A DNA stretch of 64,000 nt from Candidatus Manganitrophus sp. (GTDB lineage: Bacteria; Nitrospirota; Nitrospiria; SBBL01; Manganitrophaceae): positions 4,112,001-4,176,000 of the forward strand of contig CP114561.1 in NCBI GenBank assembly GCA_028865235.1. The letters run 5' to 3'. This document shows, in pieces, positions 63,496 through 64,000 of the stretch. A program made the translations under genes and the position numbers. Each line of letters starts with the position of its first letter. Within the stretch, counting starts at the first letter, position 1. The notes below the pieces were generated by a model, which was given only the letters and a program-made list of their open reading frames with translations, searched no databases and was not told the DNA's origin.

Positions 63496-64000
63496 ATCGC
63501 AAGCGAATCCAAAAAGGATTGGTTCTCCTCATCGGGATCTTTTTTTCGTCCTCCCGATCGACGCGGAAGCGGTTCGGATCAAGGATATCGCCGCGGTGGA
63601 AGGGGTTCGGGAGAATTCGCTCATCGGGTATGGGCTGGTGATCGGATTGAACGGAACCGGCGATAAAACCGGGACGACCTTTACGGTTCAAACCCTCTCC
63701 AGTATGTTGAAGAAGATGGGGATCGCGGTCGAGCCGAGCGCGGTGAAGGTGAAGAATGTGGCGGCGGTGATGGTGACCGCCAAGCTCCCTCCGTTCGTTA
63801 AGACGGGGAGCCGGATCGATGTCGTCGTCTCCTCTTTGGGCGACGCCACGAGCTTGCAGGGGGGCACCCTTTTGTTAACCCCTTTGAAGGGGGCCGATCA
63901 ACAGGTTTATGCCGTGGCCCAGGGACCGATTTCGATCGGCGGGTTCATCGGCGGGAAAGAGGGCGATTCAGTCCAAAAGAATCACCCGACCGCCGGGAGG
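63483..64000 (+). CDS. flgI: P-ring protein FlgI, 5' part (cut by window end; frameshifted at T7)
   Basis: ATG 63483 opens MRSEDRKRIQKGLVLLIGIFF; seven T (63540-63546) should be eight, after which VLPIDAEAVRIKDIAAVEGVRENSLIGYGLVIGLNGTGDKT (in segments), TLSSMLKKMGI, VKNVAAVMVTAKLPPFVKTGSRIDVVVSSLGDATSLQGGTLLLTPLKGAD and AQGPISIGGF are classic FlgI. It is a periplasmic ring protein with a signal peptide. The window ends about 165 residues in. The start lies in the heptad array. Confidence 0.93.

Overview
The window is a large, almost gap-free motility and chemotaxis locus from a Gram-negative (L- and P-ring genes, outer-membrane porin), GC-rich bacterium. The FlhF/FlhG pair, sigma-54 activators beside the flagellar genes, a TPR protein ahead of the kinase/regulator pair, a DsrE/TusA sulfur-carrier cluster, a haem-bearing SUMF1-type protein and very large PAS kinases suggest a Nitrospirota-like organism. 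That is inference from gene content, not a phylogenetic placement.

Layout. 1-2.6 kb: an orphan LuxR-type HTH protein, an HExxH membrane protein and a dihaem cytochrome fused to a formylglycine-generating-enzyme-like domain. 3-5 kb (minus): four DsrE-family proteins and one TusA-like protein behind a sigma-70-type promoter. 5.3-6.4 kb: HDOD protein. 6.5-17.6 kb (minus): TPR protein, cytoplasmic kinase, NtrC-type regulator, flgB, flgC, fliE, fliF, fliG, fliH, fliI, fliJ and a MotE-like gene, headed by a sigma-54 promoter. 17.8-19.2 kb: a second NtrC-type regulator. 19.4-23 kb (plus): sigma-54 promoter, fliK, flgD, flgE, then a strong hairpin. 23.1-33.7 kb: sigma-54 promoter, fliL, M, N, O, P, Q, R, flhB, flhA, flhF, flhG, fliA. 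33.7-40 kb: two hybrid/multi-PAS kinases (one globin-coupled) and a receiver/HD-GYP-like protein. 40-58.8 kb: cheA, cheW, a porin, a PstS-like protein, five MCPs, cheY, cheB, cheR, a second cheY, cheZ, motA, motB. 58.8-64 kb: EAL-HDOD protein, sigma-54 promoter, flgF, flgG, flgA, flgH and the start of flgI.

How it works together. Two sigma-54 activators and four near-consensus -24/-12 promoters point to a tiered cascade (regulators, then basal body/export/hook/rod, with fliA for late genes). The export gate, C-ring, rod, rings, hook, stators and a complete CheA/W/Y/B/R/Z adaptation system are all present, and five receptors feed one CheA.

Two properties cut across the annotation. First, at least 27 genes are broken by roughly 36 single-base-type frameshifts, most at homopolymer runs, and one gene carries a 55-base G run. 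I read these as consensus errors of a draft long-read assembly, so I give whole-gene spans and mark each break. Second, several operon-internal gene junctions carry imperfect arrays with a strict 7-base period, often with a matching inverted arm, each array with its own heptad sequence. They overlap stop or start codons and in one case sit inside the flhF reading frame. This is the most unusual signal in the window.
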